NCBI GenBank assembly: GCA_020053565.1
Contig: JAGVMY010000042.1
Location: forward strand, 1-5,739
Direction: 5' to 3'
From: Thermodesulfovibrionales bacterium
GTDB taxonomy: Bacteria > Nitrospirota > Thermodesulfovibrionia > Thermodesulfovibrionales > SM23-35
Length of the DNA stretch: 5,739 bases
Shown: positions 1-5,739 of the stretch, piece after piece
Layout: each line of letters starts with the position of its first letter
Numbering within the stretch: the stretch's first letter is position 1
Translations under genes and position numbers: made by a program
The notes under the pieces: generated by a model
The model's input: the letters and a program-made list of their open reading frames with translations, nothing else
Database searches by the model: none
What the model was told of the DNA's origin: nothing

Positions 1-227
1 CAATCCCCAAGTATCAAATTTCCATTGATGAGTTCATAGACTGCAGCTTCCTGGCCAGGATTTTCACCATAACGGAGACCTTTTTCGATTAATTCGCCTG
101 TCTTATTATCGGGTATCTTCCATGTCCTCTTTTTATAAATTAATGTCTGATTCCCGAATTTGATAATCATCTCGTCAGGGAAATGGTCATCCATAATTGT
201 GCGATACATCCTTTTAATATCTGACAT
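1..227 (-). CDS. PurH-like AICAR formyltransferase family protein, N-terminal part (cut by window edge)
   Basis: Only the first 75 codons are present; the frame is open to the left edge, so the gene continues outside. The start is ATG at 227-225, preceded at 7 bases by a clean AGGAGG. The product begins MSDIKRMYRTIMDDHFPDEM, and near residues 51-64 has LRYGENPGQEAAVY, which resembles the (L)RYGENPHQ-A-Y motif of PurH, the bifunctional AICAR transformylase/IMP cyclohydrolase of purine synthesis. The motif lies much closer to the N-terminus than in standard PurH, where an IMP cyclohydrolase domain of roughly 200 residues comes first. I therefore infer a short PurH relative keeping mainly the transformylase-type part, as I recall from anaerobic sulfate reducers. 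It is on the same strand as the qmo-hppA genes but lies beyond a terminator and a 0.5 kb gap, so it is probably a separate transcription unit. The family call is fairly good; the exact reaction cannot be judged from this fragment. Confidence 0.68.
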   Translation of the reverse strand, partial: MSDIKRMYRTIMDDHFPDEMIIKFGNQTLIYKKRTWKIPDNKTGELIEKGLRYGENPGQEAAVYELINGNLILGD

Positions 228-234
228 ATACAAT

Positions 235-241
235 CCTCCTT
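235..241 (-). promoter_or_regulatory. Ribosome binding site of the PurH-like gene
   Basis: AAGGAGG on the minus strand lies 7 bases before the ATG at 227. It fixes the start of the edge-truncated gene, which otherwise could not be placed by length. Confidence 0.75.
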
Positions 242-244
242 CTG

Positions 245-306
245 TCAATCACCAATAAACAATAATCAAATATCAAATAAATTCCAATAACCAATAATTA
301 ATAAAC
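245..306. repeat. AT-rich block of degenerate CAATAA/TCAAATA repeats
   Basis: This stretch is made almost wholly of short imperfect repeats on the plus strand, such as CCAATAAACAATAATCAAAT, then ATCAAATAAATTCC, then CCAATAACCAATAATTAATA. It has almost no G on that strand. It ends a few bases before the ribosome binding site of the PurH-like gene. Similar low-complexity ATTGG/ATTTGG-type tracts are common between genes in some anaerobic bacterial genomes. It may serve as an AT-rich upstream region, but no clear -35/-10 pair stands out. Confidence 0.5.
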
Positions 307-320
307 AAGCTATTTACACT

Positions 321-356
321 GTCATTGCGAGCCCGAAGGGCATGGCAATATCGTCT
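321..356. repeat. REP-like palindromic element (CATTGCGAG type)
   Basis: The sequence can fold into a two-part hairpin. The outer stem is ATTGC (324-328) with GCAAT (345-349). The inner stem is GCCC (331-334) with GGGC (338-341) around a GAA loop. The flanks GTCATTGCGAG and GCAATaTCGTC match the general form of interspersed CATTGCGAG...GCAATCTCG elements that I recall from many bacterial genomes, usually between genes and in many copies. Only one copy is in this window, so the repeat nature rests on recognition. It lies in the gap between the hppA terminator and the PurH-like gene. Confidence 0.6.
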
Positions 357-368
357 TCCTTTATTTTT

Positions 369-650
369 TCAAATAAATGAAATTCTGTATCTAAACCCAC
401 CAGTTGCAAAACATTTTCTTTCTTTGAAGGGCAGATGTGCTGATAAAAGCTTTCCCAGCAACACCTTATTATCCTTTAGACTGGCCAGCCAGCCTTTATT
501 TAAAATGAACTTAAAGTTGTGTCTGCATTCATGTGTATCATAATAAAATATTGTTGCTTTGAAAAGGTTTTTCAGCATGTCTGCCCTTCATTTTATACAA
601 CGTTTGGGTAAAGTAAGTTTATCAGGTTCTACTACACCTGTATTGCGCAT
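369..650 (-). pseudogene. Possible small broken gene with an in-frame TGA (weak)
   Basis: From an ATG at 650-648, preceded at about ten bases by AGAGGA, a frame runs 20 codons (MRNTGVVEPD...) to a TGA at 590-588. After three more codons it continues in the same frame from an ATG at 578-576 for 69 codons, to a TGA at 371-369. Read through the first TGA, it is a single 93-codon frame. The two parts could be one gene broken by a nonsense change, two tiny genes, or chance. I recognise no family. The second part is basic and has scattered Cys and aromatic residues but no motif, signal peptide or clear membrane segment. It overlaps no known gene and follows the hppA terminator. Confidence that it is or was a gene is low. 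Confidence 0.2.
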
Positions 651-703
651 CTTGACTGAATCCTCTCTGTTTTAATTTTAAAATTCTTGAATACTTATAG
701 AAT

Positions 704-735
704 AAAAAGGCCGACAGTAAAGTCTGTCGGCCTTT
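704..735 (-). terminator. Intrinsic terminator after hppA
   Basis: A perfect 12-base-pair stem, AAAGGCCGACAG with CTGTCGGCCTTT, encloses a six-base loop. On the minus strand it is followed by a T-rich tail, since the A run at 704-708 reads as T. It begins 18 bases after the hppA stop codon, so it marks the end of the qmo-hppA transcription unit. On the plus strand the tail is only three T residues, so termination there should be weaker. Confidence 0.9.
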
Positions 736-752
736 AAAGATATGTCAAAACG

Positions 753-2810
753 TTAAATAAGCGGAACAATCAGCAGTGCAACAATATTGATAACTTTAAT
801 CATAGGGTTAATTGCTGGACCTGCTGTATCCTTATATGGATCACCAACCGTGTCGCCTGTGACAGAGGCTTTGTGTCCATCACTCCCCTTTTTGTGTACG
901 ACACCTTTGTCGTCGGTAACGCCTACTTCAAAGGATTTCTTGGCGTTGTCCCATGCGCCTCCACCACTTGTCATGGCTATTGCCTGGAAAAGCCCTGTGA
1001 CTATACTTCCGATAAGGACTCCACCCAGTGCCTCCCTACCTAAAAATAATCCGACAAGTATCGGTATAACAACAGGTATAAGGGCAGGAACCATCATCTG
1101 TTTGATTGCACCCTTTGTTACAATATCAACACACTTGCCGTACTCTGGCTTCCCTGTGCCTTCCATAATTCCTTTTATCTCACGGAACTGCCTTCTGACC
1201 TCTTCTACAATACTACCAGCAGCCTTTCCAACCGCTTCCATCAGGAGTGAACCGTAATAGTATGGAAGTAATCCACCAATAAACAGACCTGCCAGAACCA
1301 TCGGGTTTGAAAGGTCAAATGAAAGTGCCTCTTTAAAAGACCTTGAATACTCTGCAAACAGAACCAAGGCAGCAAGAGCTGCCGAGCCAATAGCATAACC
1401 CTTTGTAACTGCCTTTGTTGTGTTTCCAACTGCATCAAGCGGGTCTGTTATCGCACGAATCTCCTTAGGCAGTTCTGCCATCTCAGCGATACCTCCTGCA
1501 TTGTCAGTTATTGGTCCGTATGAGTCAATGGCCACAACAATACCAGTCATGGAAAGCATCGAAACCGCTGAAAGGGCAATTGCAAAAAGACCGGCTCCTG
1601 GATTACCGCTAAACCCACCTCCTAATGCATACGCACCAAGAATAGCAGCAACGATTACTAAAACAGGCATGCCTGTTGACTTCATACTGACTGCAAGTCC
1701 GGCAATAACATTTGTTCCATGGCCTGTAAGGCTTGCTTTTGCTATATGCTTAACAGGAGAAAAACTGGTGGATGTGAAATATTCTGTAATCATAACTATG
1801 AGACCTGTAAGGACAAGCCCTATTACTGCTGTGAGAAACACGCTATTGGCAGTAAAGACTCCTGCATCAGCTCCTGAAAGTCTTGCAATAAACCTTGTTG
1901 ATACAATGTAAAATGCGATTGCAGCAAGTATGCCAGAGACTGCCAACCCTTTATATAGGGCACCCATTATATACTGGCTCTTGCCAAGGCGCACAAAATA
2001 TGTGCCAATAACAGAAGCTATTATTGAAATGCCGCCGATTAGAAGCGGGAATTCAACCCATGGGCTCCCCGCCCCAAAAACAGTCTTTGCAAGAAGCATT
2101 GCTGCAACAAGTGTAACTGTATATGTCTCATACAGGTCTGCAGCCATACCTGCACAGTCTCCCACATTGTCACCCACCTGATCAGCAATAACTGCAGGGT
2201 TTCTTGGATCATCTTCCGGTATTCCTGCTTCGACCTTTCCAACAAGGTCGGCACCTACGTCAGCAGCCTTTGTGTAAATACCGCCTGCAATACGGGCAAA
2301 GACGCTCATCAAAGAACATCCAAAACCAAGCCCTATAAGAGCATGAAATGCATTTTCACCTGCATATGATTTTGCGATAAAGTAATAACCGGCCAAGCCG
2401 AGAATACCGAGACCGACAACCATAATGCCTGTAACTGATCCGCCTTTGAATGCAAGCTTCAGTGCTGCACCGAGCCCTTTGTATGCAGCCTGTGCAGTGC
2501 GGACATTAGCCCTTACGGAAACCATCATGCCTATATAGCCAGCAAGTGCAGAACCAACTGCTCCGATTACAAAACCAATTGCTGTCCATATGCCCAGGAA
2601 AATCAGTAAGATAGCAATTACTACTCCTACCATTGCAACAGTCGTATATTCACGTTTGAGAAAAGCAGCAGCACCTTCTGCTACAGCACCTGATATCTGT
2701 TGCATACGCTCACTTCCAGCATCCTGCTTGGATACCCATGCTGCGGTCGCTAGAGCATATAAAACGCCTATTGCACCGCAGACTAAGGCAAATAAAATAA
2801 TACTACTCAT
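753..2810 (-). CDS. hppA: Membrane-bound proton-pumping pyrophosphatase, K+-independent type
   Basis: This integral membrane enzyme (H+-PPase family) couples hydrolysis of pyrophosphate to ion transport across the cytoplasmic membrane. The product has 685 residues, a usual bacterial length, and is hydrophobic throughout; the family has about 16 membrane helices. Substrate and Mg-binding signatures are intact: DVGADLVGKVE at 184-194, DNVGDCAGMAADLYETY at 214-230, DSYGPITDNAGG at 429-440, GGGAWDNAKK at 616-625 and GDTVGDPYKDTAGP at 652-665. The stretch GNTTKAVTKG (462-471) has Lys466 and Thr469 where K+-dependent enzymes have Ala and Gly/Ala. This marks the K+-independent class, whose known members pump H+. 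The start at 2810 has AAGGAGG five bases upstream and leads directly into the first membrane helix (residues 2-24). It lies 133 bases after qmoC on the same strand and ends at a strong terminator. Beside qmo genes, its likely job is recovering energy from the pyrophosphate made by ATP sulfurylase. Confidence 0.97.
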   Translation of the reverse strand: MSSIILFALVCGAIGVLYALATAAWVSKQDAGSERMQQISGAVAEGAAAFLKREYTTVAMVGVVIAILLIFLGIWTAIGFVIGAVGSALAGYIGMMVSVRANVRTAQAAYKGLGAALKLAFKGGSVTGIMVVGLGILGLAGYYFIAKSYAGENAFHALIGLGFGCSLMSVFARIAGGIYTKAADVGADLVGKVEAGIPEDDPRNPAVIADQVGDNVGDCAGMAADLYETYTVTLVAAMLLAKTVFGAGSPWVEFPLLIGGISIIASVIGTYFVRLGKSQYIMGALYKGLAVSGILAAIAFYIVSTRFIARLSGADAGVFTANSVFLTAVIGLVLTGLIVMITEYFTSTSFSPVKHIAKASLTGHGTNVIAGLAVSMKSTGMPVLVIVAAILGAYALGGGFSGNPGAGLFAIALSAVSMLSMTGIVVAIDSYGPITDNAGGIAEMAELPKEIRAITDPLDAVGNTTKAVTKGYAIGSAALAALVLFAEYSRSFKEALSFDLSNPMVLAGLFIGGLLPYYYGSLLMEAVGKAAGSIVEEVRRQFREIKGIMEGTGKPEYGKCVDIVTKGAIKQMMVPALIPVVIPILVGLFLGREALGGVLIGSIVTGLFQAIAMTSGGGAWDNAKKSFEVGVTDDKGVVHKKGSDGHKASVTGDTVGDPYKDTAGPAINPMIKVINIVALLIVPLI

Positions 2811-2815
2811 ATACC

Positions 2816-2822
2816 CCTCCTT
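2816..2822 (-). promoter_or_regulatory. Ribosome binding site of hppA
   Basis: AAGGAGG on the minus strand ends five bases before the ATG at 2810. It supports that start and lies 8 bases beyond the foot of the hairpin at 2831-2872. Confidence 0.75.
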
Positions 2823-2830
2823 CCAATTAA

Positions 2831-2872
2831 GTGAAAAGTAAAAATTCTACTCGAAGAGTAAAATACTTTCAC
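2831..2872 (-). promoter_or_regulatory. Long imperfect hairpin in the hppA leader
   Basis: On the minus strand the outer arms GTGAAAGTA and TACTTTTCAC pair with one bulged base. The inner arms TTTTACTC and GAGTAGAA pair over eight positions, with one G-U, around a three-base loop. The two stems are joined by a small asymmetric interior loop. The structure sits about 20 bases upstream of the hppA start codon, between qmoC and hppA. It has no T run after it, so it does not look like a standard terminator. It could stabilise the hppA part of the transcript, mark a processing site, or be a palindromic protein-binding site. Function is not shown by the sequence. Confidence 0.5.
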
Positions 2873-2890
2873 GCCCTTTTACGTATTCTT

Positions 2891-2916
2891 AACCTCCCCC
2901 CTTCACCTCCTTCTTT
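2891..2916 (-). other. Purine-rich tract with an orphan ideal Shine-Dalgarno sequence
   Basis: On the minus strand this is almost all purine and contains AAGGAGGTGA (2912-2903), a ten-base complement to the usual bacterial 16S rRNA 3' end, then GGGGGGAGG. No usable start codon follows: the GTG inside the motif gives only five codons before TAA. It lies about 30 bases after the qmoC stop. It may be the remnant of a lost small gene, a ribosome standby site for hppA, or chance. Confidence 0.35.
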
Positions 2917-2943
2917 TATGGTATTCCTTGATACTTTAAAGGG

Positions 2944-4128
2944 TTAAATTTCCCTGCCTGTACTTTTTGCAAAAACCATTGCTGTTGCTCTATAAACCAT
3001 ATGTGCCATTTTTGAAAATGGCGCGTATATAAACAGGAAAAATACCACTACAAGATGAATGAAATAGACCGGATAAGCCAAGATTGCAATATCCGCTAAT
3101 CTAAATACCTCAGCAAGTATACCTGATAGTGCTACTAAATAAACAACAGTTATAAAGAGCCAGTCAAAATAGCTCCCTTTTCCTGCCTTTTCCTTATTTT
3201 TTAACCTGTTGCTCACAACCAGGGTAATACCGACAATAAGCGCCAATGCACTTATGTTTGCAAGCCATTTCAAGGGATCTGTGAGTGGATAAGGTGATTC
3301 TCCCAACAGCCAGGAAAATGGTTTCAAACCCAAAAGTTTCATGATCGCTGGGCCATAGAGATAAGCAACAGCCCATGCTGTTGTAATGGCAAGCCCTATG
3401 AAACTGTAAAATACCAATAAGTGTGATATCTGCCGATCTTTTACTACATCACATTTCTTAAATAGTCTATGTGACAATATCACACCAATGGTTGAGATAA
3501 TTGTGTTTATAAGGCCGCCCTTAAGCACCATCCGCCATCGAGCTTCACTATTTGCGCGTGCTAAATCATTCCAGTACCTGTAAATCCCAAAGGCAAATAC
3601 TGCCACTGCAAAAGCAGCTATTGGCATAAAAACACTATCAACGTAGAGTGAAGGTAAAAACTTTGCATAGGAAATACCACCGCTTGCCGTTCTTGGAATG
3701 TCTGATATGCTCAGGTGACCAAGTGATGCAAGGAGTACAAGAAACACGACAACAGGAATTGCAAAAAGAAGAACGAGATAAGAAGGGCTGCCGACAGCCT
3801 TTCCCAAAAATCGCGGTACTGAATAATTCTGTATAGACAGCTTTCTCACTGCATTGAGGACTTCTCCCGGCTTTGCCCCTCTCGGACAATATGCAGTGCA
3901 GTCACTGCACTGATGACAGAGCCAGATATCAGGATTACTGAAAAGTTTGTCCTTTAACCCCCACTGGGCATAGATCATTTCTTTTCTCGGAAAGGGTTTG
4001 TCATCAGGAGATAAATTGCATACAACTGAACAGGTTGCACACTGGAAACACTTTTTAAGGGATTCCCCTCCTGAGGCAATTACATCTTTTACAAAATTCA
4101 AATCTGGTTTTATTAATTGATTTGACAT
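2944..4128 (-). CDS. qmoC: QmoC: iron-sulfur/cytochrome b subunit of the quinone-interacting (Qmo) complex
   Basis: QmoC anchors the QmoABC complex in the cytoplasmic membrane and passes electrons between menaquinone and the soluble QmoA/QmoB subunits, which serve APS reductase. The 394-residue product fuses two modules. The N-terminal HdrC-like part has two complete [4Fe-4S] motifs: C27, C30, C33, C37, and C71, C74, C77, C81 followed by Pro. From about residue 115 the remainder is an HdrE/NarI-like cytochrome b domain with roughly six hydrophobic segments (near 115-136, 160-182, 205-222, 236-258, 288-306 and 322-370, the last probably two helices). His220, His236, His358 and His376 are possible heme ligands, but which ones act cannot be told by eye. 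The fusion of both modules separates QmoC from separate HdrC and HdrE subunits. The start at 4128 lies 11 bases after the upstream stop and has its own ribosome binding site, so the two genes are surely cotranscribed. Confidence 0.92.
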   Translation of the reverse strand: MSNQLIKPDLNFVKDVIASGGESLKKCFQCATCSVVCNLSPDDKPFPRKEMIYAQWGLKDKLFSNPDIWLCHQCSDCTAYCPRGAKPGEVLNAVRKLSIQNYSVPRFLGKAVGSPSYLVLLFAIPVVVFLVLLASLGHLSISDIPRTASGGISYAKFLPSLYVDSVFMPIAAFAVAVFAFGIYRYWNDLARANSEARWRMVLKGGLINTIISTIGVILSHRLFKKCDVVKDRQISHLLVFYSFIGLAITTAWAVAYLYGPAIMKLLGLKPFSWLLGESPYPLTDPLKWLANISALALIVGITLVVSNRLKNKEKAGKGSYFDWLFITVVYLVALSGILAEVFRLADIAILAYPVYFIHLVVVFFLFIYAPFSKMAHMVYRATAMVFAKSTGREI

Positions 4129-4134
4129 CCTTTT

Positions 4135-4141
4135 ACCTCCT
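4135..4141 (-). promoter_or_regulatory. qmoC ribosome binding site overlapping the qmoB stop codon
   Basis: AGGAGGT on the minus strand (4141-4135) shares bases with the TAG stop of the upstream gene (4142-4140). It lies six bases before the qmoC ATG. Ribosomes ending qmoB therefore stop on the qmoC initiation site, an arrangement that favours coupled translation of the two subunits. Confidence 0.8.
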
Positions 4142-5739
4142 AAAACCCTTTATATGGATTGGGACCAATTTCCTTCAATTTTTCCATAAATTCATTGAGG
4201 ATCTGGGGTATTTTTTGGTAATCTGCAATAGATACCTGTGTCATCTGTACCCTTCCAGACTCCAGCTTTAACCTGTCCAGTGTTTCTGCAACCTTCGACA
4301 GTCTGATTTTTGCCAGGTGGCTTCCTGTAGCCATATGACACTGATAATCTTCGCCATATTGACACCCCATGAGAAGGATTCCGTCAATACCCTTTGAAAG
4401 GGCATCTGCCACCCATACCAGGTTCATTGATCCTATGCATCTCAAAGGAACAACCCTTACAAATGCATTAAATTGCAGGCGGTTGATTCCAGCCATATCC
4501 AGCGCTGGATAAGCATCATTTTCACAGGCGAAAACTATAGCCCTCGGCTTTTCTTCTTCTTCTTCAGGAACCTCTATATTTTTGACCATACTTCCGATCA
4601 TGTCAACCGAGTAGTTCTTAAAGCTAATAATCCTTTCAGGACATGCACCTACACACACTGCACATCTTCTGCAGCGGGTCGGACTGTAAAGTGGGTTTGC
4701 CTTCTCGTCTTCATTGATTGCACCGAAGGGACATTCCTCTGTACATCTTTTACACTGCGTACATTTCTGCATAAAGAAGTCTGCATAGGATATATCACCC
4801 ACCCTTGGATGCACAGCCTCACCCCTTGATGTTAACTCAATACACTGTATCGCCTTCAGGGCTGCACCCGTAGCATCTTCCTTGCTAAATGTTATATCCA
4901 TAGGTGCCCTTACAGTACCGGCAGAATACACACCTGTTCTTCGAGTTTCATAAGGAAAACAGATAAAGTTTGAGTCAGGATACCCATGCGCGAGAGAAGG
5001 TAACTCTCCTCCCTGCCTGTACCCAAGATTTAAGATATCTGTTTCAATCATCACATAGGGGATAAACTCGTCTCCCGGATTTACACCAGGAGGTAATATC
5101 TCTTCCCCTAATGCAGTGACTGGAACCATGCCTGTGGCAAGAACAACAAGGTCAACATTGACAGAGATCTTTTCACCCAAAAGAGTATTCTCTACTTCTA
5201 CTATAGGATTTTTATTCTCATCCTCTGTAATGCCCTTCACTTCTCCCTTTGTCATGAATACACCCGGATCATTCTGCATGCTCTTATAAAAATATTCATA
5301 GTGACCCGGCGTCCTCATATCTCTGTAAAATATAAAAACCTTTGCATCAGGGTCTTGATTTCTCACATATTTTGCCTGCTTAAGAGACTCGGTACAGCAG
5401 GTTGCTGAACAATAAGGCAAATAATTTTCATCCCTCTGTCCTGCACACTGAATAAAGGCAACGCTCTTCGCAGGTTTCCCATCTGAGGGACGTACAATTG
5501 CTCCCTTTGAGGCAAATTCCTCCATCATATAGTTCGTGATGACATTGGGATATTTACCAAAACCAAGATGGGTAATTTTTGCTGCATCATATGGTACGGT
5601 ACCGGCAGCCTCAACTATCGCTCCAGCTCTGAAAGTCTCGACACCCCCATTACGTTTTACTGTGACATCATAAATACCAGGAGCGCCATCAATCTTTTCT
5701 ACTAAAGCAGATGTGAATATTTTAATTTTTGGATTCTGC
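4140..5739 (-). CDS. qmoB: QmoB: HdrA-like flavoprotein with ferredoxin and MvhD-like domains (5' end outside window)
   Basis: The 532 visible codons are the C-terminal part; the frame stays open to base 5739, so roughly 200 or more residues, including the FAD-binding GxGxxG region, lie outside. An internal ATG at 5528 is not the start, because homologous-looking sequence (AGAIVEAAGTVPYDAAKITH) precedes it. In fragment numbering, an HdrA-type motif IQCAGQRD...YCSATCC (Cys98, 110, 114, 115) and VLATGMVPVT (about 199-208) mark the flavoprotein core. A double [4Fe-4S] ferredoxin segment has Cys326, 329, 332, 336 and Cys356, 359, 362, 366. An acidic linker near 391-396 leads to an MvhD-like C-terminal domain with Cys405, 434, 459 and 467. 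That added domain distinguishes QmoB from QmoA. QmoB is a cytoplasmic Qmo subunit linking the quinone module to APS reductase. A general HdrA with fused MvhD is the alternative, but the adjoining qmoC argues for Qmo. Confidence 0.9.
   Translation of the reverse strand, partial: QNPKIKIFTSALVEKIDGAPGIYDVTVKRNGGVETFRAGAIVEAAGTVPYDAAKITHLGFGKYPNVITNYMMEEFASKGAIVRPSDGKPAKSVAFIQCAGQRDENYLPYCSATCCTESLKQAKYVRNQDPDAKVFIFYRDMRTPGHYEYFYKSMQNDPGVFMTKGEVKGITEDENKNPIVEVENTLLGEKISVNVDLVVLATGMVPVTALGEEILPPGVNPGDEFIPYVMIETDILNLGYRQGGELPSLAHGYPDSNFICFPYETRRTGVYSAGTVRAPMDITFSKEDATGAALKAIQCIELTSRGEAVHPRVGDISYADFFMQKCTQCKRCTEECPFGAINEDEKANPLYSPTRCRRCAVCVGACPERIISFKNYSVDMIGSMVKNIEVPEEEEEKPRAIVFACENDAYPALDMAGINRLQFNAFVRVVPLRCIGSMNLVWVADALSKGIDGILLMGCQYGEDYQCHMATGSHLAKIRLSKVAETLDRLKLESGRVQMTQVSIADYQKIPQILNEFMEKLKEIGPNPYKGF

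Larger units (their letters stand above)
228..752. other. Gene-poor gap between hppA and the PurH-like gene
   Basis: This 525-base region separates two minus-strand units. From right to left it holds the hppA terminator (704-735), the doubtful interrupted frame (369-650), a REP-like hairpin (321-356), and the AT-rich repeat block (245-306). Short frames on either strand lack recognisable motifs, and the plus-strand one beginning at 325 starts inside the REP-like hairpin. I see no tRNA, rRNA, CRISPR or transposase. The mix of interspersed repeat, low-complexity repeat and a damaged-looking frame suggests accumulated intergenic debris. Confidence 0.6.

Noticed and set aside
228..310. A sigma-70 promoter for the PurH-like gene
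   Set aside because: The region is AT-rich enough to give many weak -10-like matches, and none has a convincing partner.
325..543. Plus-strand open frame of 72 codons in the left gap
   Set aside because: It starts inside the REP-like hairpin, has no ribosome binding site and no recognisable motif.
588..590. The in-frame TGA of the small broken frame as a selenocysteine codon
   Set aside because: The bases after it form at best a three-pair stem, not a bacterial SECIS-like hairpin, and no selenoprotein family is recognisable.
787..2841. Several plus-strand open frames of 83-163 codons (787-1257, 1420-1911, 1930-2181, 2590-2841)
   Set aside because: They lie antisense to hppA, whose minus-strand product has all family motifs. 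Their translations are low-complexity and match nothing I know.
2807..2872. A 21-codon GTG frame before hppA whose TGA overlaps the hppA ATG
   Set aside because: The overlap looks like a leader peptide, but there is no ribosome binding site at a workable distance and the frame is simply the hairpin sequence read as codons.
3638..3889. Frames of 62-83 codons on either strand within qmoC
   Set aside because: They are out of frame with, or antisense to, a complete QmoC with intact cysteine motifs.
3894..3912. Perfect 9+1+9 palindrome CAGTGCAGTGACTGCACTG
   Set aside because: It falls on the codons of the second cysteine motif of QmoC (Cys-His-Gln-Cys-Ser-Asp-Cys-Thr). Repeated TGC codons explain the symmetry, so a binding site is not needed.
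4549..4571. GAA triplet run as a phase-variable microsatellite
   Set aside because: It encodes the Glu-rich linker of QmoB. Length changes would be in frame and the run is short.
4473..4829. Plus-strand open frame of 118 codons
   Set aside because: It is antisense to the ferredoxin and linker part of qmoB; its run of Phe is the complement of the Glu-rich linker codons.
5526..5528. ATG as the start of a 462-residue protein
   Set aside because: The same frame continues upstream to the window edge with clear HdrA-type sequence, so the ATG is internal.

Overview
The window reads almost entirely on the minus strand and carries the end of a dissimilatory sulfur-metabolism cluster. In transcription order (right to left) it holds: the C-terminal 532 codons of a QmoB-type HdrA-like flavoprotein, cut by the right edge; a complete qmoC (394 aa); a complete hppA for a membrane-bound pyrophosphatase (685 aa); a strong intrinsic terminator; about 0.5 kb without a convincing gene; and the first 75 codons of a PurH-like (AICAR formyltransferase family) gene, cut by the left edge.

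The genes fit one process. QmoABC is the membrane complex that exchanges electrons between menaquinone and the APS reductase AprAB. ATP sulfurylase (Sat) activates sulfate and releases pyrophosphate, and an ion-pumping pyrophosphatase removes that pyrophosphate while conserving its energy. The rest of the set (sat, aprBA, qmoA) would be expected beyond the right edge, but is not visible. The pyrophosphatase has the Lys/Thr pair of the K+-independent class, so it is predicted to pump protons.

Organism: an anaerobe reducing sulfate, or oxidizing or disproportionating sulfur through Apr/Qmo. The moderately AT-rich sequence, the gene order, and an interspersed CATTGCGAG-type hairpin repeat would suit Nitrospirota or Desulfobacterota. 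This is inference from gene content, not a phylogenetic result.

Non-coding regions: bases 228-752 hold an AT-rich block of degenerate CAATAA-like repeats just upstream of the PurH-like gene, a REP-like hairpin, a small reading frame interrupted by an in-frame TGA, and the hppA terminator. The 133-base qmoC-hppA gap holds a long imperfect hairpin and a purine-rich stretch with a near-ideal Shine-Dalgarno sequence that has no start codon behind it. I see no undescribed multi-gene system. The most unusual material is in these two non-coding stretches.
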